From Gelria sp. Kuro-4 (GTDB taxonomy: Bacteria; Bacillota; DTU030; DUMP01), in assembly GCF_019668485.1 (NCBI RefSeq), contig NZ_AP024619.1, forward strand, positions 2,144,001 through 2,208,000: a DNA stretch of 64,000 nt, in the 5' to 3' direction. Positions 49,799 through 58,374 of this stretch are shown piece after piece (positions within the stretch are counted from its first letter, which is position 1; every line of letters begins with the position of its first letter). The position numbers and the translations under genes are program-made. The notes beneath the pieces are model-generated. The model saw nothing but the letters and a program-made list of their open reading frames with translations, did not search any database and was not told where the DNA came from.

Positions 49799-50989
49799 AT
49801 GCAACTCACCCCCATCTTGGCCTTAAGTATTGTTCTTACCATCTTCGCCGTCGGTGACGTGGTAGCCATCAAAACTAAAGCCATCCTCTCTATGCTCTTC
49901 GTCAGTTCCGTCCTCCTCCTCCTCGGTTACTGGTCCGGTATCCCGGGCAACCTGCTGCCCCAATCGCAGCTGGTGGGCATCGGCAGCGTCCTGGTAGGCC
50001 TGCTCATCACCCACATGGGCACCTTGATGAAGGTGCGCGATCTCCTGCAGCAGTGGAAAACCGTCCTCATCGCCGCCGGTGCCGTGGCCGGCATCGGTAT
50101 CTTTGTCTTTCTCGTCGGTTCGCCGCTTTTCGGCCGCAACGTGGCTGTGGTCGCCGCGCCCCCCATCTCCGGCGGCGTGGTGGCAGCGCTCATCATGTCT
50201 GAGGCGGCGAAGGCCAAAGGGTTTGCCGACCTCTCCCTCCTCGCCACCATGCTCCTGGTCGCCCAGGGTTTCATCGGTTACCCCTTAAGTTCAATCCTGC
50301 TGACGCGCGAAGCGCGGCGCATTGTGTCGCAGCCCGAACTGGTGCGCGTCGCACAGGAAACAGCCGTCGGTGCCGAGGGCGCGGTGGACAAAGGCGCCTT
50401 CGGGTTCCGCCTCCCCCAGATTCCCAAAGAGTACCAGACAAACTTCGTGCTCTTGGCCAAGCTCTCCCTGGTGGCCTATGCCGCGGTGCTAATCGCCGGA
50501 CTCTTCAACAACGTCATTCATCCCCTGGTCGTCAGCCTCGTCGTTGGTATCATCGCCCGCGAAATCGGGCTTCTCGAAGACAACATCTTTGAAAAGGCGA
50601 ACGGCCTGGGCCTGGCCATGGCCGGGCTCTTGGCGGTGGTCTTCGGCAACCTGGCCTCGGCCACGCCCGCCATGGTGACCAAGCTGCTCGCCCCCCTTGC
50701 AGGCACCTTGGTTTTAGGCGTCATCGGCATCGGTCTCTTCTCTTTTGTCCTGGGGCACCTCCTCGGCTATTCCTTTGAGATGGCCACGACCATCGGCCTG
50801 ACCGCTCTCTACGGTTTCCCGGGCACGTATATCCTTTCCCACGAGGCAGCCAAGGCCGTGGCCCAAAATGAGGAGGAAGAGCAGGCCATCCTGCACCACA
50901 TCCTGCCGAAGATGCTGGTGGCCGGCTTCGTTACCGTCACCATCAGCTCCGTGATCCTCGCCGGCATCTTCGCCAAACTCCTCGTTTAA
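49799..50989 (+). CDS. Polytopic membrane protein, putative transporter (family not recognised)
   Basis: A 396-residue protein with about ten membrane helices in two halves around a hydrophilic loop at ~177-216 (REARRIVSQPEL...LPQIPKEYQ). The segments AAPPISGGVVAALIMSEAA and FGNLASATPAMVTKLLAPLAG, rich in small residues, lie at similar places in the two halves, as in inverted-repeat carriers of the GltS/2-hydroxycarboxylate type; I could not confirm a family. Start ATG has AAAGGAG 8 nt upstream. It is under riboswitch control and followed by an amidohydrolase gene, so uptake of the hydrolase's substrate (a dipeptide or amide) is a reasonable guess. Confidence 0.75.
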   Translation: MQLTPILALSIVLTIFAVGDVVAIKTKAILSMLFVSSVLLLLGYWSGIPGNLLPQSQLVGIGSVLVGLLITHMGTLMKVRDLLQQWKTVLIAAGAVAGIGIFVFLVGSPLFGRNVAVVAAPPISGGVVAALIMSEAAKAKGFADLSLLATMLLVAQGFIGYPLSSILLTREARRIVSQPELVRVAQETAVGAEGAVDKGAFGFRLPQIPKEYQTNFVLLAKLSLVAYAAVLIAGLFNNVIHPLVVSLVVGIIAREIGLLEDNIFEKANGLGLAMAGLLAVVFGNLASATPAMVTKLLAPLAGTLVLGVIGIGLFSFVLGHLLGYSFEMATTIGLTALYGFPGTYILSHEAAKAVAQNEEEEQAILHHILPKMLVAGFVTVTISSVILAGIFAKLLV

Positions 50990-51127
50990 CGCGCACCGCG
51001 CCGTTCTCGCATCATTTGTCTCCACCGTGCCCGGCCCGGGGCACAGCCTGGAGCGCCGGCCGCGCCGGCAAAAAGCGCCCGGACCGCGGCGCGCCGGCAT
51101 ACTTCTACTGAGAAGGGAGAAACCGCT

Positions 51128-52318
51128 ATGCAACTGGTACTAAAAGGCAGCCGGCTTATCGACGGCACCGGGCGTCAGCCGATTGCCGATGCCACCCTGG
51201 TCATTGAAGACAAGGTCGTCACAGCCGTAGGCGGGCCGGAGGTGCCCTACGCGGCGGACGCCGAGGTGCTGGAGCTTCCCGGCTGCACCATCCTCCCCGG
51301 CTTCATCGACGCCCATGTGCATCTCACCATGCCGCCGGTGGGAGATTCCTTCAAAGTAATCACCAGCGAGTCCGACGCCATGACCGCCCTCAGGGCGGCG
51401 ACCCACGCCCAAGAAACCCTCGCCAACGGTGTCACCACCGTGCGCGACATGGGCGGCAAAAACTATGTCGACCTGGCCCTGCGCGACGCCATCGCCGGCG
51501 GCATGGTCCCCGGGCCGCGCATGCTGGCCTCCGGCCGCGCGGTGGTTATGACGGGCGGTCACGGCTGGCCCACGGCGCGCGAGGCCGACGGCCCGGACGA
51601 GGTGCGCAAGGCCGTGCGCGAACAGCTCAAGGCCGGCGCAGACGTGATCAAGCTCATGGCCACAGGCGGCGTCATGACCCCCGGCGTGGAACCGGGGTCC
51701 CCGCAGCTCACCTACGAGGAACTCAAGGCCGGCGTCGCAGAGGCCAACAAGGCCGGCCGCCGCACCGCCAGCCACGCCCAGGGCACCACCGGCATCAAAA
51801 ACGCCGTCCTGGCCGGGATCACCTCCATCGAGCACGGCATCTTCCTCAGCGATGAGGTCATCGAGCTCATGCTGGAGCACGGCACCTACCTGGTGCCCAC
51901 CCTGGTGGCGCCTTACTGGATTGTGAAGAAAGGGCGCGCGGCCGGGATCCCCGACTACGCCGTAAAAAAATCCGAGGACGTCATCGAAGCCCACCTGGCC
52001 AGCTTCCGTAAGGCGCTGGCCGCCGGCGTGAAGATCGCCTTCGGCACCGATGCCGGCACGCCCTTTAACGAGCACGGCGCCAACACCTTTGAGCTTGAGC
52101 TCCTGGTGGAGAACGGCATGACCCCGCTCCAGGCCCTGGAGGCGGGGACGCGCGTCAGCGCCGAGCTCCTCGGCATCGAGGACAAGGTGGGCACGCTGGA
52201 AGCAGGTAAGCTGGCCGACGTGGTCGTCGTCGCCGGTGACCCCCTGGCCGACATCAAGGCCGTGCGCAACGTGCAGGTGGTTGTTAAGGAGGGCCGAATC
52301 GTAAAAGCAAAGAACTAG
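51128..52318 (+). CDS. Metal-dependent amidohydrolase (imidazolonepropionase / dipeptidase-like)
   Basis: A 396-residue amidohydrolase-superfamily enzyme. The metal ligands are HVH in DAHVHLTMP, a likely carboxylated Lys in DVIKLMATGG, His in TASHAQGTTG, His in SIEHGIF, and Asp in AFGTDAGTP. The sequence resembles members characterised as prolidase-like dipeptidases and N-acyl-amino-acid hydrolases. It has its own GAAGGGAG site, lies 138 bp after the transporter gene and ends before a hairpin, so both share the riboswitch-controlled transcript. The exact substrate is unknown. Confidence 0.88.
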   Translation: MQLVLKGSRLIDGTGRQPIADATLVIEDKVVTAVGGPEVPYAADAEVLELPGCTILPGFIDAHVHLTMPPVGDSFKVITSESDAMTALRAATHAQETLANGVTTVRDMGGKNYVDLALRDAIAGGMVPGPRMLASGRAVVMTGGHGWPTAREADGPDEVRKAVREQLKAGADVIKLMATGGVMTPGVEPGSPQLTYEELKAGVAEANKAGRRTASHAQGTTGIKNAVLAGITSIEHGIFLSDEVIELMLEHGTYLVPTLVAPYWIVKKGRAAGIPDYAVKKSEDVIEAHLASFRKALAAGVKIAFGTDAGTPFNEHGANTFELELLVENGMTPLQALEAGTRVSAELLGIEDKVGTLEAGKLADVVVVAGDPLADIKAVRNVQVVVKEGRIVKAKN

Positions 52319-52332
52319 ACGTCTTTGGATTA

Positions 52333-52364
52333 AAAGGCCCTGCCCCACCCGGGACAGGGCCTTT
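52333..52364 (+). terminator. Hairpin terminator after the amidohydrolase
   Basis: AAAGGCCCTG (52333-52342) pairs with CAGGGCCTTT (52355-52364). The T-rich ends on both sides suit termination in either direction; it also faces the truncated flavoprotein gene on the other strand. Confidence 0.7.
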
Positions 52365-52428
52365 GGGTCATCCTCACGCCTGAGAAGAAACGCCTTTGCA
52401 CCGCCGCCAGCGCCGGGCAGGCACCGGC

Positions 52429-53595
52429 TTATTTCTTGACAAACTCAGCCGCCTGCCGGCCGGCGATGCGGCCGAAGACCACGATGTCCGCCACGGCGTT
52501 ACCGCCCAGCCGGTTGGCGCCGTGGATGCCGCCCGTCACCTCGCCGGCGGCGTAAAGGCCGGGGATGGGCTGGCCGGCCTTGTTCAGAACCTCGGCCCGG
52601 GTGTTAATGGCCAGGCCGCCCATGGTGTGGTGCACGGCCGGCGTCACTTCCACCGCGTAAAAAGGTGCCTTCGCAAGCTTGCGCTGGAGGTGCTGGCGGC
52701 CGAAATCGCTGTCTTTACCGGCAGCGACAAACCCGTTATACCGCTTTACGGTTTCTGTCAGCCTGCCGGCCGGAATGCTCAACTTGGCAGCGAGCTCGTC
52801 CAGGGTGTCGGCCTCGGTGAGGAGATTTAACCGGGCGTACTCTTCGATTGCCTTGAGGTTTTCCCGCACGCCCTGGTCGAAGAGCAGGAAGGCGGTGCCC
52901 TTCTCCTGGTCCAAAATAGCCTTAGAGACCACGTCCCGCGTCTGCAGCTCGTCGATGAAACGGTCGCCCTTATGGTTGACCAGAATGGCACCCGTGCCGC
53001 GCACGGCCTCCGTGATCATCAGACCCTTATGCGGCACTACGGTCGGGTGCGTCTGGATGTTCTCCATCTGTACCGTGGCCGCACCTACGGCCGTAGCCAT
53101 CTTAATCCCGTCTCCCGTGGCACCCGGGTGGTTGGTGGTGTCAAACCCCTTGAGGGCCGGGTTGTACTGAGCCACCATCTCCGGGTTGGCACCGAAACCG
53201 CCGGTGGCCACAATGACAGCCTTGGCCCTGACGACGAGGTCGCCCTTTTCCTTGCTGGCCGCTTTCACTCCGGTTACGCGGCCGTTCCCGTCGGTGGTGA
53301 TCTCTGTGACCTTGGTGTCAGTAAAGATCTCAATGCCCTGGTCCTTTGCCGCCTTCTCCAGGGTCTTAACGATCACCGGGCCCACAGCGCCGCCGCCTTC
53401 CGGCGCATGGGTGCGCGGGTTGGTTGCTCCGCCGGCGATCACCACATGCACCAGGTTGGCGCCCATGCCGTTTAGCCATTCCAGGGTGTTATTGGCGTTG
53501 TCCACCAGGGTGCGCACCAGCTCTGGAATGTTCTGGTTCTTGCCGCCTTCCTTTCTTTCGAAACCCGTCTCCGGGCCAAGGATACCCAGCGCCAA
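52429..53595 (-). pseudogene. Flavocytochrome c / fumarate reductase-type flavoprotein, 5' truncated
   Basis: 388 codons match the middle and C-terminal parts of FAD-dependent fumarate reductase-like flavoproteins: NIPELVRTLVDNANNTLEWL, GGGAVGPVIVKTLEKAA, AVIVATGGFGANPEM, HPGATGDGIKMA, the active-site HHTMGGLAINTRAEVL and the FAD-binding end GIHGANRLGGNAVADIVVFGR. The N-terminal ~120 residues with the GxGxxG dinucleotide-binding motif are absent: similarity begins at about residue 15, behind a weak TTG start, and the upstream 190 bp on this strand do not encode the missing part in any frame that I can see. Without it FAD cannot be held normally, so the gene is probably inactive. Several 'decayed reductase' substrates are possible (fumarate, urocanate, acrylate-type). 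Confidence 0.78.
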
Positions 53596-53786
53596 ACGCT
53601 CCCATCATCCGCGCAGCGGTTTCTGGCTCAGGTGGCACCCAGCAGCCTTCCGCCTCGCCCCGATCTCGCTCGTGTTATGCCGCTCTTGGGGAACTGAGGA
53701 GAAAAGTAAGAAAAGGAGTCGGCGGCTTCCGGCTGGAATACTATCTTAAGACTGCGTCCCGGCGAGGGTCCAAGGGAGGTTCTTAC

Positions 53787-54398
53787 GTGGAAAGGTTGCC
53801 GCGCCGTTTTTACGCCCGTCCCGCCACGGAAGTGGCGCCGGACCTTTTAGGTAAACTCCTGGTACACGTTACACCGGAAGGCACTGCCGGCGGTTACATA
53901 GTGGAGACCGAGGCCTACATGGGGCCGCAGGATAAGGCCGCCCACTCCTACGGCGGGCGGCCCACCCAGCGTACCCGGGCCATGTTCGGCCCGCCCGGGC
54001 ACGCCTACGTCTACCTCATTTACGGTATGTACTACTGCTTTAACGTGGTGGTGGCCCGGGAAGGTGAGCCCCAGGCCGTACTCATCCGCGCCCTCGAACC
54101 CGCCGCGGGGGTTGAGCTCATGGCGCGCCGTCGCGGCAAGAGTCCGGCGGCCGCGCAAAAGCTCTTGGCGGATCCCCGCAAACTCCGCACCTTAACCGAC
54201 GGCCCAGGGAAGCTCTGCCAGGCCCTGGGCATCACCCAGGCCCAGTACGGCCTGGACCTGACGGGGGACGAACTCTTTCTCACTCCCGGCCGCAGCGTAG
54301 ATCCTGCGGACATCCGCACCACGCCCCGCATCAACGTAGCCTATGCCGGCGAATGGGCCCAGCGACCCTGGCGCTTCCTGCTGCCGGCAGGCAGGTAA
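53787..54398 (+). CDS. DNA-3-methyladenine glycosylase (AAG/MPG family)
   Basis: Excises alkylated purines from DNA. A 203-residue protein: DLLGKLLV, IVETEAYMGPQDKAAHSYGGRPTQRT (catalytic Glu), YVYLIYGMYYCFNVV and VLIRALEP are family signatures; RTTPRINVAYAGEW ends the fold. The GTG start at 53787 follows GGGAGG by 7 nt. It stands alone. It may complement the endonuclease III-like glycosylase near the start of the window. Confidence 0.95.
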   Translation: MERLPRRFYARPATEVAPDLLGKLLVHVTPEGTAGGYIVETEAYMGPQDKAAHSYGGRPTQRTRAMFGPPGHAYVYLIYGMYYCFNVVVAREGEPQAVLIRALEPAAGVELMARRRGKSPAAAQKLLADPRKLRTLTDGPGKLCQALGITQAQYGLDLTGDELFLTPGRSVDPADIRTTPRINVAYAGEWAQRPWRFLLPAGR

Positions 54399-54462
54399 CC
54401 ATTTTTCTAATATTCTCTGGAAATACTTGTTAAAGTGTAGACTGAGCCGCCGCTGCAGTGCG

Positions 54463-55488
54463 TCACCCGCGGGCATCGTACCGCAGGGGTGGCCGGCGCC
54501 GCTCCAGCCGCTGCCAACCGGCATACACCAACCAGGGCACCACCAGGCCGGCAACGAGCTTCGCGCCCACCAGCACCAAGTGGCGCTCGACACCCATACT
54601 CGCCAGCAGAAAACCGGTCCAGCCCAGTACCAGCGGATGCGCCAGATAAATGAAGAACACCGCCCGGTTCAAACTCGGCCAGCCTCGCCCCGCCCACCCA
54701 GCGCTCAGGACAAAGAAAAGCCAGAAGGCAACCACCGCGTAAAGGATCACCGCCAGCTGCCTGAGCGCCGCCGGCAGCGCCAGGGAAACCTGCGGTACCG
54801 CAACCACCGCCAGGAGCAGCACGAAAAGACCCGCCAGCGCCGCCTGCCGCTTCCGCCCCACCTGGGTCAGCACCTCCAGGTGTAAAGCGGCGACACAGCC
54901 GGCCACGAAGTAGACTCCGTAGCCGAGAAAAACGCTGGCCCAAGCCCTGTTTAGCCCGGCGGTTTTGACGTTCCAGATCACCTGTAAAAGCAGGGCAGCG
55001 GTCAAGAGCCGCCCCTGCCAGCTGCGCCCCCGCTGGAGAAGGGCCAAAAGATAGGGGAAAAGCAGGTAAAGCTGCAGCAAGACAACGCAGAAGTACAGGT
55101 GGCCGAAAGCCCGCCCGGTGAGGAGTTTACCGGCCAGCTCGCCTAAAAAGCTTAAGGCAGTGTTCCAGCGCCGCCCCTCAATGCGGGCGGCGTAAAAGAG
55201 GTAGACCACCGTCCACACGGCATACGCCGGGAGAATGCTCTGGAAACGGTGCCGCCAAAACCGCCGGCAGCTTAGCGGACGCTCCCGGTGGCTGGCCGTA
55301 AGCGCCAGGCCGCTGATCAGGAAAAAGAAGGGCGCGGCGAAGCTCACCGCCCGGTTGAGGAACCAATACACCGCCCAGGCCGGCGCCGTAGGCGGCAGCC
55401 CGGCCACCGGCGCGGCGGTGGCGTGGAGCAGCACCACCGCCGCAATACCCACCAGGCGCAGAGCATCAAGTTCCTTGATCCATGCCAC
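54463..55488 (-). CDS. Membrane acyltransferase family 3 (WecH/YiaH-like)
   Basis: A 341-residue polytopic protein with about ten membrane helices. ELDALRLVGIAAVVLLHA holds the conserved Arg/His of acyltransferase family 3, and SFAAPFFFLISGLAL the following helix; a basic loop RRFWRHRFQSILPAY comes next. Such enzymes O-acetylate surface sugars or peptidoglycan. No polysaccharide cluster is near, so the target is unknown. Confidence 0.85.
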   Translation of the reverse strand: MAWIKELDALRLVGIAAVVLLHATAAPVAGLPPTAPAWAVYWFLNRAVSFAAPFFFLISGLALTASHRERPLSCRRFWRHRFQSILPAYAVWTVVYLFYAARIEGRRWNTALSFLGELAGKLLTGRAFGHLYFCVVLLQLYLLFPYLLALLQRGRSWQGRLLTAALLLQVIWNVKTAGLNRAWASVFLGYGVYFVAGCVAALHLEVLTQVGRKRQAALAGLFVLLLAVVAVPQVSLALPAALRQLAVILYAVVAFWLFFVLSAGWAGRGWPSLNRAVFFIYLAHPLVLGWTGFLLASMGVERHLVLVGAKLVAGLVVPWLVYAGWQRLERRRPPLRYDARG

Positions 55489-55568
55489 GCGTGATTTCCC
55501 CTTGGATGTTGCTCGCTGACTATGTTTCGTTGCCGCCGGCTCCTTTGCCTTGGTAACTAAAACCGGTC

Positions 55569-56063
55569 CTAGTTAAGAAAAGGAACAATGGATGTGGGGA
55601 CTAGGAAAACCCAGGGAGCAGTAATAATGCCCATGGCCAGCGCCACCTTGTGGGCCACCGCTGCAGGCAGCCCGGCCCGCGTGCCCAGCCGCCTGTTCGC
55701 CAGATAGATCAGGGCGCCCACCAAAGCGATCGTCAAGAGGTGCAGCACCACCGTCGTAGGGTTGTTCCAAATGGTCAGGATCGAATCGGGAGCCATCAGG
55801 GAAGAGTCGGCCAAAGCGAAGAGAATGGCAACCCCTAGAAAGTCGGCCAGAAAGCCGCAGAGCCACGCCTTGAAGATGTAGGAACGGAGCGCCCCACCCG
55901 GCAGGCTGAACTTCAGAAGCCTTAACGCGGCGCCGATCACCCCGGCATCAATCACCAGGTTCACCAACAGAACAGGCAAATAAACAAGTGGAAAGAGGGG
56001 GGCAAAAAGCACCAGCCAGAGAGGAAAGATTACGTTATAGAGCGTACACCTTTTATCTTGCAC
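55569..56063 (-). CDS. Hypothetical membrane protein
   Basis: A 164-residue protein with four predicted membrane helices (at ~10-40, ~66-88, ~100-122 and ~135-158). I do not recognise the family. FKAWLCGFLADFLGVAILFAL includes a polar Asp within a helix. Gene limits are plausible from codon usage and the lack of alternatives. It is flanked by an acyltransferase and corA in the same orientation but with separate spacing. Confidence 0.65.
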   Translation of the reverse strand: MQDKRCTLYNVIFPLWLVLFAPLFPLVYLPVLLVNLVIDAGVIGAALRLLKFSLPGGALRSYIFKAWLCGFLADFLGVAILFALADSSLMAPDSILTIWNNPTTVVLHLLTIALVGALIYLANRRLGTRAGLPAAVAHKVALAMGIITAPWVFLVPTSIVPFLN

Positions 56064-56273
56064 TGCTTCATCTCCCCGTTCTTTAATTTAAGGCCTATAT
56101 CTTGATCTATCTGGCACGGCGTCGGCGGAACACTGAATGCCTCCGGGAAATTCCCGCGCAGCTGCCTGCTCTGCGTGCCGTACGCGCCACATGGGATGTA
56201 AAAGCGGGGACTCGGGCCTGGCTGCTCCCCTGCGGTTTTGGGGTGGTATTTCCACGCAAAACCCGAGAAAGCC

Positions 56274-57233
56274 CTAGAACCAGCCCCGGCGGCGGAAGAC
56301 AGCCATCATGGCGCCGGCCAAAAGGGCCATGACGCCGAGAACCGCAAAGTAGCCGTAGCGCCACTGAAGCTCCGGCATGTAGCGGAAGTTCATCCCGTAA
56401 ATCCCGGCGATGAGGCTGAGCGGCATCATGATGGTGGTGATGATGGTGAGCACCTTCATGATTTCGTTCAGGCGGTTCGAGGTGATGGAAAGGTAAATCT
56501 CCACCGTGGAACTGGCCAGGTCGTGCAGGGTCTCCACCTGGTCGATAAGGCGCAGCATCTCGTTGTAAATGTCCAGGAAGAAGGCCCGGTTGTCCGGTTG
56601 TACCAGCTTAAACTCCGGAAAGGCCAGAAGGTTCATAATATCCCGCTGTGCCCCCAAGACTTTGCGCAGCTTGATGGCCTGGCGCCGCAGCGTAAAAACC
56701 TGATTGAGGAGCCGCCGGGTCGGCCGGTGAAAGACCTCTTCTTCCAAACGCTCGATTCTTTCCTCCGTACGGTCGAAGAAGGTGAAAAAGGTCTCGGTCA
56801 ATGCCTCCAGCAGGCTGTAGAGGGCGAAGTCGAGACCCTTTTGGAAAAGCTGCGGGTCTTTCCGGTACTGCGCAAAGAGCTCTGTGAGGAAGGTCAGCTC
56901 TTCGTGGTGAACAGTGACCAGGTACCGGGGGCCGAGAAAAACGCTCAGCGCCGCGGTAATGGGCCGACGGCCCCGCTGCTCCGCCTGAACGTAGCGCAGC
57001 AGCAAAAAAGCGTACTCGTCGTACTGGCTCAGCTCCGGCCGGTAGTGCGGGCGGCGGCAGTCTTCCACCGCCAAAGGGTGAAAATGAAACACGCCGGTAA
57101 GTAGTTCCAGTTCCTCCGCGGTGGGTTCTACCAGATCCACCCAGGTGTAGGCGGCGGCCTTGCGGGGTGCAAATCCTTGACCGAGCTCCGTGCGCAGCCC
57201 CTGCTCTTCATCATAAACTAAAACCCGCAGCAT
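56274..57233 (-). CDS. corA: CorA-type magnesium/divalent cation channel
   Basis: A 319-residue CorA protein. A cytoplasmic alpha/beta N-terminal domain and a long stalk helix are followed by two C-terminal membrane helices with the selectivity motif GMN in IAGIYGMNFRYMPEL. The helix before it (TSNRLNEIMKVLTIITTIMMPL) is the pore-lining helix. It should form a pentameric Mg2+ (or Co2+/Ni2+) channel. The 210-bp gap downstream shows no gene. Confidence 0.95.
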   Translation of the reverse strand: MLRVLVYDEEQGLRTELGQGFAPRKAAAYTWVDLVEPTAEELELLTGVFHFHPLAVEDCRRPHYRPELSQYDEYAFLLLRYVQAEQRGRRPITAALSVFLGPRYLVTVHHEELTFLTELFAQYRKDPQLFQKGLDFALYSLLEALTETFFTFFDRTEERIERLEEEVFHRPTRRLLNQVFTLRRQAIKLRKVLGAQRDIMNLLAFPEFKLVQPDNRAFFLDIYNEMLRLIDQVETLHDLASSTVEIYLSITSNRLNEIMKVLTIITTIMMPLSLIAGIYGMNFRYMPELQWRYGYFAVLGVMALLAGAMMAVFRRRGWF

Positions 57234-57343
57234 AAGCGACTCCTTCCGACCGTTTTCCTTAGTCTACCCCATTGCTCAACCCGGCTGCAATGCTTAGGCG
57301 CTCTTTTATCCCACCTTCGCCGGCCAAGCTCACCGACCGCGAC

Positions 57344-57541
57344 TCATCCTTCCAGTTTCGCTTCTGTACCGCCGGGTTTGCCGTCCTTTACTTCATTCAC
57401 TGCCGGGGATTCGATTCCTTCGCGCAGAGCGAGGAACTTTTTAAGGTCCGCCAGCTCCTCCAGGATAAGCTTCGTATTGGCCCAAGCCAGAAAAGCAAAC
57501 AGCGGGCCGGCAAGCCAGAGCACGTTAAGCAGCAGGCGCAT
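57344..57541 (-). CDS. Small membrane-anchored hypothetical protein
   Basis: 65 residues: one N-terminal membrane helix (LLLNVLWLAGPLFAFLAW) and a short coiled, charged tail (KLILEELADLKKFLALREGIE). Start ATG has GAGGGGTGA upstream. No family recognised; the single-helix form suggests a small accessory or regulatory membrane protein. Confidence 0.5.
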   Translation of the reverse strand: MRLLLNVLWLAGPLFAFLAWANTKLILEELADLKKFLALREGIESPAVNEVKDGKPGGTEAKLEG

Positions 57542-57642
57542 GAATTCACCCCTCTTTATAGACGCCGGGAAAAGGGAATACGTTCCCCTGAAGCGAAGGT
57601 GTTTTTTATGCTGAGATTTAAGAAGGGACGTGGTCGAGTGCC

Positions 57643-58374
57643 ATGAAGCGAGTGCCGTTGGTCCTCATCCTGCTGGTCTTGGTCGCCGCCGTGTTCCTGA
57701 AAGATCCGTCCTTCGCCCCGGGCGGCGGGCCGAGCGGAGCGATAGTACCAGGGCCGGCCCCTACTCTGTCCCGAGACTCCCTGCCGGCCCCGGTCCCCAC
57801 CGTTGCGGTGGAAACCATCACCCTGGACCATGACCAGGACGGGGACGGTATCCTGGACCTGGCCGACATCGTCCAGGGGGCGCGGGCCTACGTAGAGACC
57901 CGGCCCCAATATAAAAACGCCTACTACGCCGGCGGATACCCCCCGCCGGGTGAAGGCGTTTGCACCGACGTTGTCTGGCAGGCTCTCCAGGCCGCCGGTT
58001 ACGACCTTAAGGCCATGGTCGATAAGGACATCCGCGAAAACCTGCGCGCGTACCCCCGGGTGGCCGGTAAACCGGACCCGAACATCGACTTCCGCCGCGT
58101 GAAGAACCTGCACGTTTTCTTGAAGCGCCACGCCACGGCGCTCACCTTGGAGGTGAAACCCGGCGACGCTGAAAACCTTAAGGCCTGGCAGGGCGGTGAC
58201 ATCGTGGTCTTCGGCCCGCCTGTGGACCACATCGCCATCGTTTCCGACCGGCGCCGGCCCGACGGCGTCCCCCTGCTCCTTCACAACGCCGGACCCTACG
58301 CCGAGGAGGCCGACCGCCTCCTCACCTGGCCCTCGCCGCTCATCGGCCACCACCGTTTCCCCAAGCTGCCCTAG
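57643..58374 (+). CDS. DUF1287 domain protein, exported
   Basis: A 243-residue protein. An N-terminal signal segment (VPLVLILLVLVAAVF) is followed by a Pro-rich linker and the DUF1287 core: GICTDV-type EGVCTDVVWQALQAAGYDL, the PDPNIDFRRVKNLHVFLKR block, and WQGGDIVVFGPPVDHIAIVSDRR with LHNAGP. The conserved Cys/His pattern of this family resembles NlpC/P60-type cysteine peptidases, so a cell-wall amidase role is possible but unproven. It ends with a 4-bp convergent overlap with the next gene. Confidence 0.82.
   Translation: MKRVPLVLILLVLVAAVFLKDPSFAPGGGPSGAIVPGPAPTLSRDSLPAPVPTVAVETITLDHDQDGDGILDLADIVQGARAYVETRPQYKNAYYAGGYPPPGEGVCTDVVWQALQAAGYDLKAMVDKDIRENLRAYPRVAGKPDPNIDFRRVKNLHVFLKRHATALTLEVKPGDAENLKAWQGGDIVVFGPPVDHIAIVSDRRRPDGVPLLLHNAGPYAEEADRLLTWPSPLIGHHRFPKLP

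Noticed and set aside
51140-52348. 402-codon minus-strand open frame opposite the amidohydrolase
   Set aside because: Antisense shadow with Gly/Val/His-rich translation; the plus-strand metal ligands are complete.
53620-53760. T-box-like stretch CTCAGGTGGCACCCAGCAG upstream of the methyladenine glycosylase
   Set aside because: It resembles the T-box core, but I find no Stem I with specifier loop and no clear terminator/antiterminator pair, and the downstream gene is not one usually controlled by tRNA.
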